A stretch of DNA of 61,718 nt from Bradyrhizobium centrolobii. Lineage in GTDB: Bacteria > Pseudomonadota > Alphaproteobacteria > Rhizobiales > Xanthobacteraceae. The notes under the pieces were generated by a model, which saw only the letters and a list, made by a program, of their open reading frames with translations, made no database searches and was not told the DNA's origin. A program made the translations under genes and the position numbers. This document shows, in pieces, positions 1 through 9,411 of the stretch. The first letter of the stretch is position 1. Each line of letters begins with the position of its first letter. The stretch covers positions 88,198-149,915 of the forward strand of contig NZ_LUUB01000051.1 of NCBI RefSeq assembly GCF_001641635.1. The letters run 5' to 3'.

Positions 1-298
1 GCTTCAGCCAGGGGATCTCGTCGGTCGCGCCGAGCCGCAGCAGATGCGGTGTATTGCTGGCGAGTGCGTCGAGCAGGGAGGGCACATCGGTCTCAGTGAC
101 CGGGCCGAAGGCGATCCGCCCCTGTGGCGTTGCGACCTCGACCAGCGGCTCCAGCCAGTAGAGGCCGCGGGAGCCGGTCCTGACGATCTCGACGGCAAGA
201 CCGCGCTTCGCCGCAGCCTGTTCCAGCGCCAGCGCGACCTCATCGGCGCCGACAGCAATCGCACCTGCGTCGCGCGAGACAAAAAAGCGCATCGTCAT
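1..298 (-). CDS. fdsB: NAD-dependent formate dehydrogenase beta subunit, N-terminal part (cut by window edge)
   Basis: About 99 codons are visible. The reading starts at ATG 298, which overlaps the fdsG stop as ATGA, and runs off the left edge without a stop. The protein begins MTMRFFVSRDAGAIAVGAD and continues with a segment containing RTGSRGLYWLEPLVEV, which fits the N-terminal thioredoxin-like domain of FdsB. In the family this subunit carries FMN and a 4Fe-4S cluster and passes electrons from formate to NAD+ in a soluble Fds complex with FdsG, FdsA and FdsC/D. The call rests on this short stretch plus the adjacency to fdsG. The FMN and NAD sites lie outside the window. The start could also be the second ATG two codons downstream, but the overlap favours 298. 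Confidence 0.8.
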   Translation of the reverse strand, partial: MTMRFFVSRDAGAIAVGADEVALALEQAAAKRGLAVEIVRTGSRGLYWLEPLVEVATPQGRIAFGPVTETDVPSLLDALASNTPHLLRLGATDEIPWLK

Positions 299-771
299 CG
301 CTGCGCCTCCGCAACCAGCGCATCGAGGCGCTTTTCATCGAGCCGGCCGACGAGGCGGCCATCGAGCATCGCGGACGGCGCGGTCGCGCACAGTCCGAGG
401 CAGTAGATCGGCTCCAGCGTGACGCGGTCGTCGGCCGTGGTGTTGCCGAGCGATACACCAAGCCTGGCCTCGGCGCGCGCAGCCAGCGCATCGCCGCCTG
501 CAGCCTGGCACGCTTCCGCGCGGCAGAGTTTCAGCACATGACGGCCGGCCGGCTTGTGGCGGAAATCATGGTAGAACGTGAAGACGCCGTGCACCTCGGC
601 GCGCGACAGATTGAGAGCTTGCGCCACCATCGGGATGGCCGCCTCCGGCACGTAGCCGAATGCCTCTTGGAGCGCGTGCAGGATGACCAACGTCGCACCC
701 TCCTGCTGAGCGTGTTCGGCGATGATCTCAGCGCCGCGCGTTTCATCCCAAGGTTCGTAAACCGCTGTCAT
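295..771 (-). CDS. fdsG: NAD-dependent formate dehydrogenase gamma subunit (2Fe-2S, NuoE-like)
   Basis: 158 aa, the usual size for FdsG/NuoE-type proteins. An N-terminal helical part precedes a thioredoxin-like 2Fe-2S domain. The four cluster cysteines lie in LKLCRAEACQAAGG and PIYCLGLCATAPS, the Cx4C...Cx3C pattern of the family. The HAQQEGATLVILHALQEAFGYVP segment matches the conserved NuoE N-terminal region (shown here only as a recognisable block near residues 18-40). The protein relays electrons between the FdsB flavin and the FdsA clusters during formate oxidation. It is the first gene of the operon, with fdsB overlapping by 4 bp downstream, and is divergent from a LysR gene. The upstream Shine-Dalgarno is weak (GAGAATGAAG). 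In this window its likely role is to dispose of the formate made by oxalate breakdown. Confidence 0.9.
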   Translation of the reverse strand: MTAVYEPWDETRGAEIIAEHAQQEGATLVILHALQEAFGYVPEAAIPMVAQALNLSRAEVHGVFTFYHDFRHKPAGRHVLKLCRAEACQAAGGDALAARAEARLGVSLGNTTADDRVTLEPIYCLGLCATAPSAMLDGRLVGRLDEKRLDALVAEAQR

Positions 772-809
772 TCTTCATTCTCAACTCGGTGTCCGACGCT
801 CCATGAGTA

Positions 810-826
810 TTTGGAATCATTCGAAA
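810..826. promoter_or_regulatory. Candidate LysR operator upstream of fdsG
   Basis: TTTGGAATCATTCGAAA is a 17-bp dyad with one mismatched pair and contains a T-N11-A LysR-type core (T812, A824). It lies about 39 bp upstream of the fdsG start and within the fdsG/LysR divergent gap (772-994). Binding by the neighbouring LysR protein is inferred only from motif shape and position. Confidence 0.35.
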
Positions 827-994
827 ATCAATAAAGCCGTCTCATGCTGCGATCGGGAATTCGGATCGATTGACGGGCGCAATCGGTCGATACGGAATGC
901 TAATGAAACTTGTATCGGCTGCCGGTTTTTGCGTGTTGGTGCAGGCCGGGCGTGCTAACTTGCATGCCACGCGCAAACCCAAGGGGGCGGACGG

Positions 995-1888
995 TTGATC
1001 GACAAGCTTGAACTGCTGCTGGCATTGGCCAAGGAGCGGCATTTCGGAAGGGCGGCGGAGGCCTGCGGCGTCACCCAGCCGACGATGTCGACCGGGCTGA
1101 AGCAGCTTGAGGAGATCCTGGGCGTGATGCTGGTCCAGCGCGGCTCCCGCTTCCAGGGCTTTACGCCTGAAGGCGAGCGCGCCTTGGACTGGGCGCGGCG
1201 TATCGTGGGCGATGCGCGCGCGATGCGCCAGGAGATCAACTCGCTGAAGGACAAGCTTTCCGGTGAGATCCGCATCGCGGCGATTCCGACCGTGCTCGGC
1301 ATGGTCGCCTCGCTGACCACGCCATTTCGCGCCAAGCATCCCGAGGTGCGCTTCCGCATCCAGTCCACGACGTCATCCGAAGTGCTGGGGCTACTCGAAA
1401 ATCTCGAGGTCGATGCAGGGCTGACCTACATCGAGAACGAGCCGATCGGCAAGGTGCGCACCATTCCGCTCTACAACGAGAGTTATCGCCTCCTGACCGC
1501 GCCGGATGCGATGTTCGGAGACCGCGAGACGGTGACCTGGAAGGAGGTCGGCCAGGTGCCGCTGTGCCTCTTGACGCCCGACATGCAGAACCGCCGGATC
1601 ATCGACCGCGCGCTGCGCTCGGTCGGCGCGGAGGCGACGCCGACGCTGACATCGAACTCGCTGCTCGTGCTCTTCACCCACGTCAAGACCGGGCGGTGGG
1701 CGAGCGTGATGCCGGCCAAGCTCGCCGAGACGCTTGGCCTCTCCGATACCGTGCGCTCGATCCCGATCGTCGACCCCGATGTCAATTACAGCATCGGCAT
1801 GGTGATCCCGCAGCGCGACCCGATGACGCCGCTGATCGCGGCGCTGGTCAACGTCGCGCGCGAAGTGGCGCCGGGGCTGCAGGTCTAG
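995..1888 (+). CDS. LysR-family transcriptional regulator, probable regulator of fds
   Basis: 297 aa, standard LysR length. The N-terminal winged helix-turn-helix (about residues 1-60) shows KERHFGRAAEACGVTQPT and the typical RGSRFQGFTPEGERAL wing. Residues 90-290 fit the two-lobed periplasmic-binding-like effector domain. The start is TTG 995, chosen because AAGGGGGCGG sits just upstream and the conserved HTH begins almost at once. The gene is divergent from fdsGB. LysR proteins next to fds operons are commonly their activators, so formate-responsive control of fds is the natural inference. The effector is not visible from sequence. Confidence 0.85.
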   Translation: MIDKLELLLALAKERHFGRAAEACGVTQPTMSTGLKQLEEILGVMLVQRGSRFQGFTPEGERALDWARRIVGDARAMRQEINSLKDKLSGEIRIAAIPTVLGMVASLTTPFRAKHPEVRFRIQSTTSSEVLGLLENLEVDAGLTYIENEPIGKVRTIPLYNESYRLLTAPDAMFGDRETVTWKEVGQVPLCLLTPDMQNRRIIDRALRSVGAEATPTLTSNSLLVLFTHVKTGRWASVMPAKLAETLGLSDTVRSIPIVDPDVNYSIGMVIPQRDPMTPLIAALVNVAREVAPGLQV

Positions 1889-1895
1889 CCGGACC

Positions 1896-4295
1896 TCACG
1901 CCGCCGCCGAGATTCCGGCAGTCACCTTGTTGGCATCGCGCGGCAGCGTCACGCGCACGACAGTGCCGATCTCGAGCTTCGAGCGCAGCCGCATCGAGCC
2001 GCCATGGAGTTGCGCGAGCGAGCGGGCGATCGCGAGCCCAAGCCCGGAGCCGTGATAGGTCTTGGTGAGCTGGCTCTCGACCTGCTCGAAGGGACGCCCG
2101 AGCCGCGCCAGCGAATGTGGCGCGATTCCGATGCCGGTGTCGGCGATCATCAGCACGATCCTGTCGTCGAGCTGCCGGCTGCGCACCACGATGCGTCCGC
2201 CATCGGGCGTGAACTTCACCGCGTTGGACAACAGGTTGACGATGATCTGCTTGGTCGCGCGACGGTCGGCGACGACGGAGATGGATTTCGCGATGTCGGC
2301 ATCGAGCGTCAGGTGCTTGTCCTCCGCCCGGCCCGAGACGACCCGAAGGGATTCCGCAAGCGTGCGCGACAGGTCGAGCTCTTCCATGTCGAGCTTCATG
2401 CGGCCGGCCTCGATCTTGGACATGTCGAGGATGTCGTTGATGACCTCGAGCAGATAGTGGCCGCTGGTCAGGATGTCCTGGCAGTACTCCTGGTACTTTT
2501 CCGAGCCGAGCTCGCCGAACATGCCGCTTCCCATGATCTCGGAGAAGCCGATGATCGCGTTGAGCGGGGTGCGCAGCTCATGGCTCATATTGGCGAGGAA
2601 TTTCGACTTGGTCTGGTTTGCTTCCTCGGCGCGGGTCTTCTCCCGCTGGTATTTCTCGGCGAGGTCGGCGAGCTCGACCGCCTGACGCTCGAGCGCCGCC
2701 TGCGAGCGCTTGAGGTCGATGACGGTGGCGCGCAGGCGCAGATCGTTGTCGACGAGCTTCTGCTCGTGCTCCTTGATGCGGGTGATGTCGGTGCCGACCG
2801 AGACGTAGCCGCCATCTTTGGTGCGGCGTTCGCTGATGTGCAGCCAGCTTCCATCGTCGAGCTGCGCCTCGAAGGTGCGCGCGCCCGGGCCCTGGCTGGC
2901 GGTTTCGTTGTGGCGGGTGCGCACCTCCGGCATGCGGCCGACCTCGAGCACGGTCTCGTAGGACGTACCGGGAATGACGGCGCTGTCGGGCAGCTTGTGC
3001 AGGCGCTGGAAGTGCGAGTTGCAGAGCACGAGGCGGTCGCTCGCATCCCACAGCACGAAGGCCTCCGGAATGGTCTCGATCGCGTCACGCAGCCGCAGGT
3101 CGGCTTCGACGGTCTTCTCTGCGAGGCTCTTCTGCTCGGTGATGTCGACCGCGATGCCGATCAGGTGCACGCTGGAGTCGGTCGCACCGCGCGTCTTCTC
3201 GCAGCGGACGCGGAGCCAGATCCAGTGGCCGTCGACATGCTGCATGCGGAAGGTCTGGTCGATATGATCGATCTTCTCCGAGATGAGCTGGTCGGCGATC
3301 TCGAACAGGTCGATATCGTCGGACTTCACCAGCGCGTTGACCTCGCCGAAGGTGAGGAGCTCGTTGCGACCGTCGAGGCCGAGCATGGAAAACATCGATT
3401 GCGACCAGAAGATTCTGCCGCGCGAGAGGTCCCAGTCCCACAGGCCGCAGCGGCCGCGGTTGAGCGCGGTGTCGATCCGGCCGCGCACGGCGTCGTTGAT
3501 CAGGTCGCCTTCGCGGGCGCGGGTCGACTGCCAGTGGAAGGCGAAGCCGAGGATCAGGACGACGAAGCCGGTGGTCGCCGACAGCGTCACCGAGAGCGCC
3601 GCATCCGAGCCCCAGATCGGCTCGTTGCGCTCCTGGATCACGGTGATCTGGCCTGGCAGTGACCGGATCGGGCGCGACGTCACCATCGCGGCGTTGCCGT
3701 TCGGCAGCGTCATGTCGGGGACGTTGGCGTCGCGCGGCGGTGTCGCCAGCAACTGCGCGGTGGTGATCGCATCGAGCAGGCGGTCATTGCCGGCCGGATC
3801 GGCGTCGACGGGAATGCGGGCGAGGATGCGGCGGTCGACGCCGGCCGTGGTGACGATGACGTGGCGGCCCGAGGCCGTCCCCCAGGACGGAATGAGATCG
3901 GGCAAGAGCGTCGGCAGGTTCTCGATGTTCTTCAGCCGCTCCATGCGCGCGGAGGTGAGGCGGTCGATCCGCTCGGCGAGCAGGTCGGCGAGCGCCGCGA
4001 TGTCGCGCCGCATCACCGCGCGCTTCTGGCGGGTCTGGTCGGCGACCTGGACGAAGGCGCCGAGGCAGATGGTGATGAGGAAGGCGATGATGAGCGTAGG
4101 CACGGCGCGCCGCAGCGCCGGCTCGGCGATCAAGAGCCGGTGGTAGGCCGGTTTCGCGATCGATTGCGCCAATCCCTTGATCGAATCGGATTGGACGCAC
4201 GCGCTCGCGGCGTCTGCGCGCGGCATGCCTTCGGCCCCCAGGAGATCTTGCTGCACCACAATTCGGAATGAAGCCCCCGCTCGCTTCCGAATCAC
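1896..4295 (-). CDS. Membrane-bound PAS-domain sensor histidine kinase (PleC/DivJ-like core)
   Basis: About 799 aa. Two membrane segments (near residues 65-85 and 230-250) flank a roughly 145-residue extracytoplasmic sensor region. Two PAS/PAC modules follow (about 275-380 and 395-510), then a coiled coil rich in E/K/R. The HisKA block has the phosphoacceptor His572 in FLANMSHELRTPLNAIIGF. The HATPase domain shows DRRATKQIIVNLLSNA (N box), ADTGIGIAP (G1) and GSGLGLAIARSLAQLHGG (G2). The core resembles alphaproteobacterial PleC/DivJ kinases. No response regulator is adjacent, so it is an orphan here and its signal is unknown. The start used is GTG 4295. ATG 4226, with a better ribosome site, would give a 776-aa protein. 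Confidence 0.85.
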   Translation of the reverse strand: MIRKRAGASFRIVVQQDLLGAEGMPRADAASACVQSDSIKGLAQSIAKPAYHRLLIAEPALRRAVPTLIIAFLITICLGAFVQVADQTRQKRAVMRRDIAALADLLAERIDRLTSARMERLKNIENLPTLLPDLIPSWGTASGRHVIVTTAGVDRRILARIPVDADPAGNDRLLDAITTAQLLATPPRDANVPDMTLPNGNAAMVTSRPIRSLPGQITVIQERNEPIWGSDAALSVTLSATTGFVVLILGFAFHWQSTRAREGDLINDAVRGRIDTALNRGRCGLWDWDLSRGRIFWSQSMFSMLGLDGRNELLTFGEVNALVKSDDIDLFEIADQLISEKIDHIDQTFRMQHVDGHWIWLRVRCEKTRGATDSSVHLIGIAVDITEQKSLAEKTVEADLRLRDAIETIPEAFVLWDASDRLVLCNSHFQRLHKLPDSAVIPGTSYETVLEVGRMPEVRTRHNETASQGPGARTFEAQLDDGSWLHISERRTKDGGYVSVGTDITRIKEHEQKLVDNDLRLRATVIDLKRSQAALERQAVELADLAEKYQREKTRAEEANQTKSKFLANMSHELRTPLNAIIGFSEIMGSGMFGELGSEKYQEYCQDILTSGHYLLEVINDILDMSKIEAGRMKLDMEELDLSRTLAESLRVVSGRAEDKHLTLDADIAKSISVVADRRATKQIIVNLLSNAVKFTPDGGRIVVRSRQLDDRIVLMIADTGIGIAPHSLARLGRPFEQVESQLTKTYHGSGLGLAIARSLAQLHGGSMRLRSKLEIGTVVRVTLPRDANKVTAGISAAA

Positions 4296-4452
4296 AGCGA
4301 TTTGAATCCAGTTTTCGCGGCCTGTCGAGAGTCAACGAATCGTTAACGCGAAATAATTCTTATCCAATGGAGAGTTCGCAGGTCGCGCGCCGCATTTTCA
4401 CGTGAGCGCTGAGTCCGAAACGGGAACGTGTGACTCCTCTGTATTCACCGCC

Positions 4453-5826
4453 TCATCCGCGCGGCGGTTCGGCGTGACTGATCACGCGCTTCACGCTCGG
4501 GAAGGCGCGGCGCAACCCGCGCTCGATCGCGTCGACCTGCTGGTGCACCTTGATCACGCTCATCGACGGCGCAGCGCGGCAGTGAAAGTTCACGATCTCG
4601 CCGGCATCGGTGTTGCGGACGCGGACGTTGTGGATGTCATGGATATCGCCGCCGTGCGCGTAGTCCGCGAGCGCGGCTGCGATGGTCTGCACCCGGTCCG
4701 GCGACGCATCGACGCCGAACGGCAGCTCCGGGTCCAGCGGCTCGATATGGACGTCGACCTCGACGTCCTCGCCGAATTCCTCCTTGATGTTGCGCTCCAG
4801 CGTGTTGGCGACGTCGTGGGCGGCCACGAGTGGCATCTCGCCGTCGACCTCGAGGTCGATGCCGACGATCAGCTTGGCGCCGAGGTCGTGCACCGTGACG
4901 TGGTGGATGGCGAGGCCCGAATTGCGCGCGATCACCATGATGCGGTCGCGCACGGTCTCGTTGTTGCGGGCGACGGGGACGGCGGTGAAGGTGAGGTCGG
5001 CATCGCCGAACGCCTTGCCGACGGCTACTTGCGCGTTGCGCTTGATGTCCTCGACGCGGTCGATCGGATAGGTTCGCGGCACCTTGGCGATGGTGTCGAT
5101 GAAAGTGGTCGCCCCGACCATGCGCACCCGCAGCCGCTCGACGTCGATCACGCCGGGGACGCCGCGGATCGCGGCCGTCGCCTTTTCCTGCGCGCCTTCC
5201 GGCGCGCGGTCGACCAGCGTCTGCACCGTCGACCCGGCCATGCGCAGGCCGAGCAGGGCGATCATCACGGCAACCGCGGCGGCCGCCGCCGAGTCGCCCC
5301 ACCAGAAGCCGAGGGCGGCGAGGATCAGGCCCACGATCACGGCGAACGAGCCCATGACGTCGGAGGCGAAATGCAGCGCATCGGCGGCGAGGGCCTGGCT
5401 CCGCGTCTCCCGTGCGGCACGGTGCAGTGCCCGTGCGCGCCACAGGTTGACGACGATGTCGATCACCAGCACGACGAACGGCACGGCCGAAATCGTCGGC
5501 GGCGGCGTTCCCTCGCGCAGGCGGCTATAGGCCTCGACCAGGATGCCGCCGGCGAGCACGTAGAGCAGGGCGGTGACGCCGAGCGCGGAGATGCTTTCGA
5601 GCTTGCCGTGGCCGTAATGATGCTCGTCGTCCGCGGGCTTGTCGGACACCCGCACCACCGCCCAGGTGATGATGGTCGCCACGAGGTCGATCGAGGAGTG
5701 CAGGGCTTCGGAGATCAGCGCGAGCGAGCCGATCGCGATCCCGACCGCGAACTTGGCCGCCGCCATGCCGCCGCTGGCGAAGATCGAGATCGCTGCGACC
5801 GACGTCTTGTTGTGCTGGGAGGTCAT
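4453..5826 (-). CDS. Cation diffusion facilitator (CDF) transporter with an extended C-terminus
   Basis: 457 aa, clearly longer than the roughly 300 aa of common CDF proteins. The N-terminal 200 residues carry six predicted membrane helices. The metal-site motifs HSSID (TM2, in SEALHSSIDLVAT) and HFASD (TM5, in DALHFASDVMGS) are present, and HHYGHGKLE is the conserved loop after TM2. The remaining 250 residues look like three successive ZT-dimer-type alpha/beta domains (about 215-285, 295-370 and 385-455) rather than one. Function is proton-driven export of divalent metal such as Zn, Co, Fe or Mn. The metal cannot be assigned. It lies downstream of the kinase on the same strand with a 150-bp gap, so co-transcription is uncertain. 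Confidence 0.88.
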   Translation of the reverse strand: MTSQHNKTSVAAISIFASGGMAAAKFAVGIAIGSLALISEALHSSIDLVATIITWAVVRVSDKPADDEHHYGHGKLESISALGVTALLYVLAGGILVEAYSRLREGTPPPTISAVPFVVLVIDIVVNLWRARALHRAARETRSQALAADALHFASDVMGSFAVIVGLILAALGFWWGDSAAAAAVAVMIALLGLRMAGSTVQTLVDRAPEGAQEKATAAIRGVPGVIDVERLRVRMVGATTFIDTIAKVPRTYPIDRVEDIKRNAQVAVGKAFGDADLTFTAVPVARNNETVRDRIMVIARNSGLAIHHVTVHDLGAKLIVGIDLEVDGEMPLVAAHDVANTLERNIKEEFGEDVEVDVHIEPLDPELPFGVDASPDRVQTIAAALADYAHGGDIHDIHNVRVRNTDAGEIVNFHCRAAPSMSVIKVHQQVDAIERGLRRAFPSVKRVISHAEPPRG

Positions 5827-5917
5827 GGCGGGGGATTTAGCAGCCCGTCGGCGAACATCAAGCCGCGGTCCACAGGTCTAGTCGCAAGTGAGTTGCAGGA
5901 GCGGGGCCTCCGGCATT

Positions 5918-5996
5918 GTCATTCCGGGGCGGCTCGTAGAGCCGAACCCGGAATCTCGAGATTCCGGGTTCGTGCTGCGCATCGCCCCGGAATGAC
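5918..5996. repeat. Palindromic intergenic repeat, GTCATTCCGGGGC family
   Basis: The 79-bp element opens with GTCATTCCGGGGC and closes with its inverted complement GCCCCGGAATGAC. It also holds an internal CCGGAATCTCGAGATTCCGG palindrome. Other copies lie at 12313-12417 and 39391-39430. It fills most of the gap between the CDF and oxidoreductase genes. Confidence 0.75.
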
Positions 5997-6005
5997 GGTC
6001 ACCCC

Positions 6006-6974
6006 TCACAACGTCACGACGATCTTCCCCAGATGCTTGTTGGCCTCCATGTGCTCGAACGCCTTGTCGATGTCGTCGAAGGCGAACACCTTGTCGATCG
6101 GCAGTTGCAGCTTTCGCGACTCGACCGCGCCCCAGATGTCCTTCCGGACCTCGTCGAAGATCTCGCGGACCTCCTCGATGGTGCGGGTGCGGAAGGTGAC
6201 GCCGATGTAGTTGATGCGGCGCGCGGCGTGCAGGTCGAAGTTGAAGTCGGCATGGGTGCCGCCGAGCCGGCCGACATTGACGATGCGACCCTTGACCTTC
6301 GTTGCGGCGAGGTTCTGGCTCGCGACCTTGCCGGAGACCTGGTCGACGATGAGGTCGACGCCTTCGCCGCCGGTCGCCTTCAGAACCTGGTCGACCCAGC
6401 CGGGGTCGGAGGAGTCGATCGCGAGATCGGCGCCGTATTCGGTCAGCCGGCCGCGGCGATAGGCGTCGGTCGACGAGCCGATCACGAGCTTGGCGCCCTT
6501 GAGCTTGGCGATCTGCATCGCCATCAGGCCGACGCCGGAGCTGGCGCCCTGGATCAGCACGGCTTGCCCGGGCTGCACGCCGCCGACGGTCACGACGGCG
6601 TTATGCATGGTCGCGAGCGCGACGGGGAGGGTGGCGGCTTCCTCGAAGTTCATGTTCGAGGGCGCGCGGAACAGGCGGCCATGGTCGGCCAGCGTGTACT
6701 CGGCGAACGCCGCGCCGCCCGAGCCCATGATGCGGTCGCCGACCGTGACGCCCTTCGCATCCGGCCCGAGTGCGGCGACTTCGCCGGCCCATTCCATGCC
6801 GAGAACGGTGCCGACGCCGCCGGCCGCGCCATGGGCGTGGCCTTTGCGCATGCCGGTGTCGGCGCGATTCAAACCGCAGGCGCGAACGCGAACCAGCACC
6901 TGAGTGCCTTTAGGTGTTGGTTGAGCGACGTCGGAAATCGTAGCTCCATCAGGGCCGTAGACGTAAGCCTTCAT
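6006..6974 (-). CDS. Zinc-independent NADPH:quinone oxidoreductase (MDR superfamily)
   Basis: 322 aa, a typical size for quinone oxidoreductases of the medium-chain dehydrogenase/reductase superfamily. The N-terminal GroES-like domain has GLNRADTGMRKG and GMEWAGEVAALGPDA. The Rossmann motif is GASSGVGLMAMQIAKLKGA near residue 144. A downstream VDLIVDQVSGKVASQN segment is family-typical. Cysteine ligands of structural or catalytic zinc are absent, so reduction of a quinone or enone with NADPH is more likely than alcohol oxidation. Substrate unknown. No partner genes are evident: the next gene on the same strand is 200 bp away across a repeat. Confidence 0.82.
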   Translation of the reverse strand: MKAYVYGPDGATISDVAQPTPKGTQVLVRVRACGLNRADTGMRKGHAHGAAGGVGTVLGMEWAGEVAALGPDAKGVTVGDRIMGSGGAAFAEYTLADHGRLFRAPSNMNFEEAATLPVALATMHNAVVTVGGVQPGQAVLIQGASSGVGLMAMQIAKLKGAKLVIGSSTDAYRRGRLTEYGADLAIDSSDPGWVDQVLKATGGEGVDLIVDQVSGKVASQNLAATKVKGRIVNVGRLGGTHADFNFDLHAARRINYIGVTFRTRTIEEVREIFDEVRKDIWGAVESRKLQLPIDKVFAFDDIDKAFEHMEANKHLGKIVVTL

Positions 6975-7019
6975 GTATTACTCTCTTGCGTTTGATGAAC
7001 TGGTTTAAGCATGTGCGAT

Positions 7020-7140
7020 GTCACTTCGCCTCTCCCCGCCCTGCGCGGAGAGGGGAGCTTCCGTACATTCGGCTGTCGCTGCCTTTGTGGGATAGAGCCC
7101 TCACCCGACCCTCTCTCCGAAAGAACGGGGGAGAGGGAAG
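7020..7140. repeat. Intergenic repeat, CTCTCCCC...GGGGAGAGG family
   Basis: The inverted blocks CTCTCCCCGCCCTGCGCGG and GGGGGAGAGG surround a CCCTCACCCGACCCTCTCTCC core. Related copies are at 19968-20140, 28694-28850, 34822-34957 and 59794-59995, all in intergenic DNA. Confidence 0.65.
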
Positions 7141-7182
7141 GCGCCTTCGCCGCGCGATAGTTATGGGTCGTCCTTAAAGTTC

Positions 7183-8262
<1,080 letters not shown>

Positions 8263-8389
8263 CTATTGCAGCGGCGTGCGGTTGGGGGCGGGGCGATCAT
8301 GCGGGAAGTGGGGGTGATTCCGCGGGACGGATAATTGCGGCGATCTTGTCCGTCTCCGAGATGCGCAGACGTCTTCCAGTCCTCCGCTG

Positions 8390-8413
8390 TCGTCCTGGCT
8401 TTCGCCAGGACGA
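8390..8413. repeat. Short inverted repeat in repeat-rich gap
   Basis: TCGTCCTGGC, loop TTTC, GCCAGGACGA: a 10-bp perfect stem. It lies in the 8179-8700 gap, which holds only repeats: this one, 8482-8582 and 8604-8693. No gene was seen there. It may act as a hairpin in RNA, but a terminator role is not supported because no T run follows. Confidence 0.5.
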
Positions 8414-8481
8414 CGTTGGCAGGTGTTGTGCGCACTGCTTCAATGACGAGTGTGGGCACCGACGCTGCCCTACCCACCGCT

Positions 8482-8582
8482 GTCATGCCCCGGCTTGACC
8501 GGGGCATCCAGTACGCCGCGGCCCATCCGTATCCCCGCGCTGTCTCTGGAATACTGGATTGCCCGCCTTCGCGGGCAATGAC
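8482..8582. repeat. Palindromic intergenic repeat, GTCATGCCC family
   Basis: It starts GTCATGCCCCGG with an internal CCCCGGCTTGACCGGGG stem, and ends GCGGGCAATGAC. The layout matches the element at 23570-23683 inside the oxc-frc gap, which suggests one dispersed family with variable interiors. Confidence 0.65.
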
Positions 8583-8603
8583 AGAGAGCTACGAGTGGGT
8601 CTG

Positions 8604-8693
8604 GTAGCCCGGATGGAGCGAAGCGTAATCCGGGGGCGCGTCTGCAATGAAGTGATACCGGTCCCGGATTTCGCTGCGCTCCATCCGGGCTAC
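8604..8693. repeat. Palindromic intergenic repeat, GTAGCCCGGATGGAGCG family
   Basis: GTAGCCCGGATGGAGCGAAGC at the left is mirrored by GCTGCGCTCCATCCGGGCTAC at the right, 90 bp end to end. A degenerate relative (GTAGGATGGTAGAGCGAAGC) sits at about 9792-9836. The element ends just past the stop of the 8701-9354 gene on the opposite strand. Confidence 0.65.
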
Positions 8694-8700
8694 ACGAAAG

Positions 8701-9354
8701 CTACTGCTCGGCCGAGAGCCGCACCACTTGCCGGCCGCCGTTCATTTCCTTGAGGCGGTTGACGAAGTTCTCAGGGCGCTGCCAGCGGTACGGGACCTTC
8801 AATCCCATGAACTCCGCGATGTCGCCGATGAAGCCGGTGCAGTTGGTCGTCTCGGCATTCCAGACCGGCGAGCTAGCCTGCAACTTCTTGATGTAGGCGA
8901 AGACGCGTTTGGCATCGGCTTCGTTCAGGTAGACGCGGTAGCTCGCGGTCAGGTATTCCGGATCGAGATCGCCGTAGCTCGCGCCGGTCTCGGACGGCAC
9001 CCAGGTCAAATGACCGAGCATGTAGGCAAGCGTGTCGCCGGCCGGCGTGAGGCCCGCGACCTCGACGGCGCGCTCGCTGGTCTTGCCATACCAGACGAAG
9101 GCGTGGCCCCAGCTCGCGGCCGTTCGGGCCCGGAAGTCGACGTAATAGGGGCCTTTCTCCGATCTCGCGACGGATCGCCTCGTCGATTGTGGCGCCGGTC
9201 GCGAGCCGGTGTCGTTCGAGACAAGCGCATTCGCATCAGCGATGCGCTTGTTCGCTTCGTGGGCCGAAGCCGATGGCATCGTGCACGAGATCATGGCCGC
9301 GAGCGCGAACCCCGCCACCAGGCAGGATCCCGATCGATAACGCTTGTTCGTCAC
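8701..9354 (-). CDS. Exported protein of unknown function with a Cys/His pair
   Basis: 217 aa, start GTG 9354 with GAGGGGGCAGAA upstream. An N-terminal signal sequence is visible (about residues 10-32, GFALAAMISC then SASA), so the protein is secreted or a lipoprotein (the C at residue 24 lies after a hydrophobic core). The mature part has SWGHAFVWYGK and later TTNCTGFIGDIAEFMGLKVP. A conserved-looking His followed by an Asn-Cys pair recalls, but does not prove, a papain-like/NlpC-related or DUF4105-like fold. I do not recognise a named family. No operon partners. Confidence 0.7.
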   Translation of the reverse strand: MTNKRYRSGSCLVAGFALAAMISCTMPSASAHEANKRIADANALVSNDTGSRPAPQSTRRSVARSEKGPYYVDFRARTAASWGHAFVWYGKTSERAVEVAGLTPAGDTLAYMLGHLTWVPSETGASYGDLDPEYLTASYRVYLNEADAKRVFAYIKKLQASSPVWNAETTNCTGFIGDIAEFMGLKVPYRWQRPENFVNRLKEMNGGRQVVRLSAEQ

Positions 9355-9411
9355 TTCTGCCCCCTCGACTGTCGGCCGTTCACGCAGATCTAAGCGCTGT
9401 GATTCTGCGCG

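Noticed and set aside
2004..3662. A 552-codon frame antisense to the histidine kinase
   Set aside because: The kinase strand carries all HisKA/HATPase motifs; the antisense product is a compositional shadow.
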